A DNA stretch of 8,941 nt from JANNAT01 sp031384605 (GTDB taxonomy: Bacteria; Pseudomonadota; Alphaproteobacteria; Rhodobacterales; Rhodobacteraceae): NCBI GenBank assembly GCA_031384605.1, contig JANNAT010000001.1, forward strand, positions 1-8,941, read 5' to 3'. Every line of letters starts with the position of its first letter. Position 1 is the stretch's first letter. Position numbers and translations under genes: made by a program. The notes below the pieces were generated by a model. It ran no database searches, was not told where the DNA came from, and was given only the letters and a program-made list of their open reading frames with translations. Shown here piece by piece: positions 6,003-8,941 of this stretch.

Positions 6003-6773
6003 TTATCCGGCGATTGCGCGCAAGGCCCGTGCGCGGGCGGCGGGGATTTTGGCAATTTCCACGGCGGTAAAGACGTGCAAGGTGTTCAGATCACTGTCAG
6101 CCACCGCATGATCGCTGACCCAACCGCCCATCGCAAGATAGGTGCGCAGCAACGGTGGCATGGCGCGCATCGCGGCGCGCGGATCTGCGGTTTGGCCCGT
6201 AAGCCGCGCGCCAAAGTCATAGATCTGCGGCGCAAGTGGCAACGGTCGCCAAATCGCAGGTGCCAGATGGGCGGCGCGCAATTGCAACAGCGCCGCGTCG
6301 TGATCAGGGCCATGCGCGCCGTCGAAAGATGAGCACCCGAACAGCAGCGTCGCCTGCACATCATCCACCAGCCGCGCCAGCGCCCCCCAGGCCAGCCGCA
6401 GGATATCGGGATCGGGATGATCGGGATGCACGCAAAACCGCCCCAGTTCCAGCATCGGGCCGCCAAACCCAGCCAGCCGCGCCAGATCATAAAACTGCGC
6501 CGAATAGCTGCGCCCAAGATCGCGCGCCCCCGCAAGCAGCAGCACGCGATAGCAGCAAACCAACAGCTCGCACGACGTATCACGGATCAAGATATGCAGA
6601 CAGTCGCTGTCAAACGCATCGTGATCATGCGCAGCCGCCCGGCCATGGCGAAACGACAAATTGCGCAAGTGCATCGCTTGCGCGAGGTCAGTGGCATCGC
6701 GGGCAAGCCGCGCTTCATATCTGCCCGCCAAAAGTGCCCGCACTTGCAACCCGCTCCCGCAGACTTGATCCAT
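6003..6773 (-). CDS. olsB: L-ornithine N-alpha-acyltransferase (OlsB-like, GNAT fold)
   Basis: OlsB transfers a 3-hydroxyacyl group from acyl carrier protein to the alpha-amino group of ornithine, forming lyso-ornithine lipid, the first step in phosphorus-free ornithine lipids of the membrane; OlsA adds the second acyl chain. The 256-residue protein has an acyl-homoserine-lactone-synthase-like GNAT core at about 19-150. Recognisable blocks are ARLARDATDL (21-30), HDAFDSDCLHILI (50-62), SYSAQFYDL (89-97), PMLELGRFCVHP (106-117) and LLFGCSSFDG (143-152). The conserved C-terminal PLLRTYLAMGGWVSDHAV is at 207-224. I chose the ATG at 6773, because an in-frame start at 6872 would run through the msrB leader and adds unrelated residues. 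No strong Shine-Dalgarno is seen. It is divergent from msrB and precedes uup; no olsA is in the window. Another GNAT acyltransferase close to OlsB remains possible. Confidence 0.8.
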   Translation of the reverse strand: MDQVCGSGLQVRALLAGRYEARLARDATDLAQAMHLRNLSFRHGRAAAHDHDAFDSDCLHILIRDTSCELLVCCYRVLLLAGARDLGRSYSAQFYDLARLAGFGGPMLELGRFCVHPDHPDPDILRLAWGALARLVDDVQATLLFGCSSFDGAHGPDHDAALLQLRAAHLAPAIWRPLPLAPQIYDFGARLTGQTADPRAAMRAMPPLLRTYLAMGGWVSDHAVADSDLNTLHVFTAVEIAKIPAARARALRAIAG

Positions 6774-6780
6774 ATCACGC

Positions 6781-6809
6781 TTGGAAACACCCGGCGCGCC
6801 GCCTATGTT
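6781..6809 (+). promoter_or_regulatory. Candidate msrB promoter
   Basis: TTGGAA (6781-6786, four of six) and TATGTT (6804-6809, four of six) are 17 bases apart. The predicted start near 6816 leaves a 40-base leader before the msrB ATG. It lies in the 82-base gap between the divergent olsB and msrB genes. I could not defend a promoter for olsB in the same gap. Confidence 0.45.
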
Positions 6810-6855
6810 TGCGCTGGAGTTACCGCCGCCGCAAGTCAGCCTGAAAGAGAATAAA

Positions 6856-7248
6856 ATGGATAAAGTGATCAAGTCAGATGCCGAATGGCGTGCGCAACTG
6901 TCCGAGCTGGCCTATAAAGTCACGCGCCAGCACGGCACGGAACGCGCATTTTCCAACGATGCCTTTGCCAAAGACGCGGGCACCTATCACTGTATCTGCT
7001 GCGATGCGCCGCTGTTTGATCAGGCCACAAAGTTTGACAGCGGCACCGGGTGGCCGTCGTTCTGGGCCCCGCTGGACGGTGAGACAGTTGCCGAGTCGGT
7101 CGATAAGGGCTGGTTCATGACCCGCACCGAAGTGCACTGCAACAGATGCGACGCACATCTGGGGCATGTGTTTCCAGACGGGCCAAAGCCTACCGGCCTG
7201 CGCTATTGCATGAACGGTGTGGCCTTACGGTTTGACGCCGAAGATTGA
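6856..7248 (+). CDS. msrB: Peptide-methionine (R)-S-oxide reductase MsrB
   Basis: MsrB reduces the R form of methionine sulfoxide in oxidised proteins, with electrons from thioredoxin. The 130-residue single-domain protein shows all family landmarks. The structural zinc cysteines are C46 and C49 (YHCICCDAPLF) and C95 and C98 (VHCNRCDAHLGHVF). The substrate-pocket motif is GTGWPSFW (63-70). The catalytic cysteine is C118 in RYCMN near the C-terminus. It is not a selenoprotein and not fused to MsrA. No signal peptide is seen, so it is cytoplasmic. The ATG at 6856 follows a weak AAAGAGA ribosome binding site. An in-frame TTG at 6781 would add 25 unrelated residues and overlaps the predicted promoter. 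The gene is divergent from olsB and converges on bamE with a 15-base gap. Confidence 0.96.
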   Translation: MDKVIKSDAEWRAQLSELAYKVTRQHGTERAFSNDAFAKDAGTYHCICCDAPLFDQATKFDSGTGWPSFWAPLDGETVAESVDKGWFMTRTEVHCNRCDAHLGHVFPDGPKPTGLRYCMNGVALRFDAED

Positions 7249-7256
7249 CGCCCGCA

Positions 7257-7286
7257 GCGCGGATCACTCGATCAGCTGATCCGCGC
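7257..7286. terminator. Perfect 10-bp inverted repeat between convergent msrB and bamE
   Basis: GCGCGGATCA (7257-7266) and TGATCCGCGC (7277-7286) are exact reverse complements around a 10-base loop. The left arm contains the bamE stop codon and the right arm encodes bamE's last residues. Neither side has a T-run, so it is not a standard intrinsic terminator. The hairpin could stabilise both 3' ends or help terminate two converging transcripts. Confidence 0.55.
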
Positions 7287-7743
7287 GCAGCTTGCCGATG
7301 TTGCCCAAAAGCTGCGACAAAAAGCTAAGCCCCTTGATGTTCGACTCCGTCACCCGGCGCGACAGGGCAACAACGCGCCCTTGTTCCAGACCAAAGCGTT
7401 CGACGTTTTCAACGACGCCGTCTTCGGTAAAGGTGATCGCAACCACCTGACGGTTCTCTTCCTTGGGTGAAAACGCACCGGCGTGTTTCCACCGGCTTTG
7501 CACGTAATACCAACCGACATCGTTCAACAGCCCCGCAGCCGATGGGCGGCCCACTTCAACCGCCACGGTCTCGCGGGTGTCAACGCCAACCTCAATGCGC
7601 GCCAGATCTTCATCTGACGGAACATAGCCATGATTGCGGTATGTAGCGGCGCAGCCGGTTATCAGCACCGCCAGCCCTATGATGCCCACCAGCATACGCC
7701 AAAATGCCAAATTCAGACCAAAGCTGTTCGTCAAATGCGTCAT
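7264..7743 (-). CDS. bamE: Outer membrane protein assembly factor BamE (SmpA/OmlA lipoprotein)
   Basis: BamE is a small lipoprotein of the BAM complex, anchored in the inner leaflet of the outer membrane, that helps BamA and BamD fold beta-barrel proteins. The 159-residue precursor has a lipoprotein signal peptide (1-30) with lipobox LITG and lipidated C31. The SmpA/OmlA domain follows at about 40-130, with the roseobacter-like blocks YRNHGYVPSDEDL, VGVDTRETVAVEVGRPS and GWYYVQSR. The C-terminal part (about 131-150, RRVTESNIK then FLSQLLGNIG) also fits alphaproteobacterial BamE. I chose the ATG at 7743, preceded by AAGGGCAGGG. A later ATG at 7695 would give a signal peptide without a positive charge, and one at 7839 adds an unrelated stretch. 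It is divergent from yceD, an arrangement I recall as common in Rhodobacterales. Confidence 0.92.
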   Translation of the reverse strand: MTHLTNSFGLNLAFWRMLVGIIGLAVLITGCAATYRNHGYVPSDEDLARIEVGVDTRETVAVEVGRPSAAGLLNDVGWYYVQSRWKHAGAFSPKEENRQVVAITFTEDGVVENVERFGLEQGRVVALSRRVTESNIKGLSFLSQLLGNIGKLRADQLIE

Positions 7744-7773
7744 CCCTGCCCTTGGCCCTTGGCCTGCCCGTTG

Positions 7774-7779
7774 ATTATA
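7774..7779 (-). promoter_or_regulatory. Candidate bamE -10 (perfect TATAAT)
   Basis: On the minus strand the hexamer TATAAT is a perfect -10, with a start expected near 7767 and a leader of about 24 bases. No good -35 stands at 16-18 bases upstream, so it may need an activator. Confidence 0.4.
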
Positions 7780-7817
7780 GCCATGAACAGGCTCTCTTGC
7801 GCCAGTCTTTCCTGACC

Positions 7818-7847
7818 AGTATCGAGAGAAACTGCACACGCTGCCAA
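7818..7847 (-). promoter_or_regulatory. Second candidate bamE promoter
   Basis: On the minus strand TTGGCA (7842-7847, five of six) and GATACT (7818-7823, four of six) are 18 bases apart. The start would be near 7811, giving a leader of about 68 bases. It competes with the TATAAT site closer to the gene; either or both may work. Confidence 0.4.
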
Positions 7848-7974
7848 CGACTATTGTATGGTGGCTTACGACAGCTCGCGGCTCTGTTCAAGAATGGAAC
7901 GCGGTCTGGCACATCACAATGGCCTCAACTTGGGGCAAAATTGCGGGATTTCCGCAGTCTAGGTAGGCAACCAT

Positions 7975-8547
7975 ATGACGGAAACTGCGCCAAATTCCTT
8001 TGATTTGCCCAGCCAGCCCTATCGCAGTGGCGCGGTTTCAGGGCGAAAGACCATCCGGTTTACTTTTGCGCCAGATCAGGCTGCACGGGCATCCATTGCA
8101 CAGGTTCTGGGGCTGCTTGATCTGCCGGAATTTGTTCTGAAAGGCGAATTACAGCCGATGGGGCGCATAGACGTCGCCTTGCGCGCCGATCTGACCGCCC
8201 TTGTGGTGCAGCCTTGTTCCATTTCATTGGCCCCTGTGACGTCGCGGTTGAAAGACCGCGTAGAACGCAATTACCGGCATGATTTCGAAGATCCAAAGGG
8301 CGACGAGGTGGAAATGCTGGGGGATGATGCGGAATCACTTCCCGAAGTGATCGACGTGGCCGCAGTGGCGATTGAGGCCTTGGCACTGGCTCTGCCGCTT
8401 TATCCGCGCGCCAAAGGCGTTGATCTTGGGGCTTTGGTGGCCACACCGCCGGGTGCCGTGCCGTTGACCGATGAAGCGTTAAAGCCATTTGCGGGCTTGG
8501 CGGGATTGGCTGATCTGATGAAAAAACCGGGTCCGGCGTCAGAATAA
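7975..8547 (+). CDS. yceD: YceD/DUF177 family protein
   Basis: This 190-residue protein belongs to the DUF177 family (YceD of E. coli), which is nearly always located before rpmF. Conserved blocks are ADLTALVVQPCSISLAPV (71-88, with C81), RLKDRVERNY (91-100), a strongly acidic stretch (about 103-128), AAVAIEALALALPLYPRAKG (129-148) and the C-terminal PFAGLAGLADLMKK (171-184) typical of alphaproteobacteria. E. coli YceD and plant homologues have been linked to 23S rRNA or ribosome assembly, which fits its place beside the gene for ribosomal protein bL32, but no biochemical activity is visible. The ATG at 7975 is preceded by AGGTAGG (7961-7967). It is divergent from bamE. The 231-base gap between them holds the bamE promoter candidates and a small TGCGG/CCGCA hairpin; I found no convincing yceD promoter. 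Confidence 0.9.
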   Translation: MTETAPNSFDLPSQPYRSGAVSGRKTIRFTFAPDQAARASIAQVLGLLDLPEFVLKGELQPMGRIDVALRADLTALVVQPCSISLAPVTSRLKDRVERNYRHDFEDPKGDEVEMLGDDAESLPEVIDVAAVAIEALALALPLYPRAKGVDLGALVATPPGAVPLTDEALKPFAGLAGLADLMKKPGPASE

Positions 8548-8572
8548 GCCCGGCAATCGACATCGAAAACAC

Positions 8573-8601
8573 AGCCCCCTTCACCCAACCACAAAGGGGC
8601 T
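8573..8601 (+). terminator. Hairpin between yceD and rpmF
   Basis: AGCCCCCTT (8573-8581) pairs with AAGGGGCT (8594-8601), with one bulged C and a 12-base loop. It lies 25 bases after the yceD stop. No T-run follows, so it may be a weak terminator, an attenuator or a 3'-end stabiliser rather than a complete stop signal. Confidence 0.4.
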
Positions 8602-8668
8602 TGCGCACCGCCGAAATCTGACTATGTTCCGCGCCTTGTTCAGGGCTTTGCCGCCAACCCCTTGGTTT

Positions 8669-8697
8669 GTGACAGGTGCCTGAAATCAAAGTAAAAT
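8669..8697 (+). promoter_or_regulatory. rpmF promoter
   Basis: GTGACA (8669-8674, five of six) and TAAAAT (8692-8697, five of six) are separated by the ideal 17 bases. This is the best sigma-70 match in the window. The predicted start near 8704 gives a leader of about 28 bases carrying the AAGGG ribosome binding site. It would let rpmF, and presumably plsX downstream, be expressed without yceD. Confidence 0.7.
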
Positions 8698-8731
8698 CTG
8701 GGGCATGTCCCCCACTATCAAAGGGTGCGAC

Positions 8732-8935
8732 ATGGCAGTCCCACAGAACCGAGTCACCTCTTCCAAGCGCAACATGCGTCGTGCGCATGACGCATTGGTT
8801 GCAGGAAACCCACAAGATTGTTCCAACTGCGGCGAGTTGAAGCGCCCGCATCACGTGTGCCCGTCTTGTGGCCATTACGATGCCCGCGAAGTGGTTGCGA
8901 CCGCGAAAGTTGATCTGGACGAGGACGCGGCGTAA
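8732..8935 (+). CDS. rpmF: 50S ribosomal protein bL32
   Basis: bL32 is a small protein of the large ribosomal subunit. The 67-residue product starts MAVPQNRVTSSKRNMRRAHD, the typical basic N-terminus. It carries four zinc-binding cysteines, C30 and C33 (CSNC) and C43 and C46 (CPSC), so it is the zinc-containing form. The ATG at 8732 fits the family and has AAGGG six bases upstream; an in-frame ATG at 8705 would add nine residues and remove this ribosome binding site from the leader. The gene has its own promoter 184 bases after yceD. In most bacteria plsX and fabH follow, tying ribosome production to lipid synthesis; the window ends six bases after the stop, so this cannot be seen. Confidence 0.97.
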   Translation: MAVPQNRVTSSKRNMRRAHDALVAGNPQDCSNCGELKRPHHVCPSCGHYDAREVVATAKVDLDEDAA

Positions 8936-8941
8936 GCCGCT

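Noticed and set aside
6236..6844. A 202-codon open frame on the plus strand
   Set aside because: It is antisense to olsB, which has clear family motifs, and its Ala/Arg/Pro-rich translation resembles nothing known.
6774..6872. Longer olsB reading frame starting at 6872
   Set aside because: It would extend past the msrB start codon, and the added 33 residues are not part of the acyltransferase family.
7942..7956. TGCGG-GATTT-CCGCA hairpin in the yceD leader as a riboswitch or attenuator
   Set aside because: A 5-bp stem alone is too weak, and no riboswitch consensus or leader peptide is visible.

Overview
The window looks like chromosomal core DNA of an alphaproteobacterium of the Rhodobacterales (Roseobacter/Rhodobacter group). 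Reasons: most genes are moderately to strongly GC-rich; the proteins have the feel of roseobacter orthologues (a SoxR with the CIGCGCLSLDTC cluster, an OlsB-type acyltransferase, an alphaproteobacterial DUF177 protein); BamE sits divergent to yceD-rpmF; and the 3' flank of the TPM gene carries an intergenic motif that I remember as typical of this order. No mobile element, CRISPR array, tRNA, rRNA or pseudogene was found, and no stretch over 300 bases lacks a gene.

Layout. (1) 1-1477: a palindrome, then cysS (cysteinyl-tRNA synthetase, minus). (2) 1630-2961: a VOC-superfamily enzyme (minus) divergent from soxR (plus), which is followed closely by a YjbR/MmcQ-family gene. The 69-base gap between VOC and soxR holds a near-canonical SoxR box inside a promoter with a 19-base spacer facing the VOC gene. 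(3) 3126-4082: a secreted or membrane-anchored TPM-domain protein, then a minus-strand terminator and the putative Rhodobacterales motif. (4) 4126-6773: olsB followed by uup, both minus. (5) 6856-7743: msrB (plus) converging on bamE (minus), with a perfect 10-bp inverted repeat over the junction. (6) 7975-8935: yceD and rpmF (plus), the start of the widely conserved yceD-rpmF-plsX cluster, so plsX is expected just beyond the window.

How the parts fit together. Most genes are housekeeping: translation (cysS, rpmF, uup as an ABC-F ATPase), envelope (bamE, olsB, the TPM protein) and repair of oxidised methionine (msrB). The only clear regulatory unit is soxR/VOC. SoxR would sense redox-active compounds through its [2Fe-2S] cluster and drive the divergent VOC gene, while probably also controlling its own promoter. 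This is the most interesting part of the window. I see no evidence for a wholly new multi-gene system.
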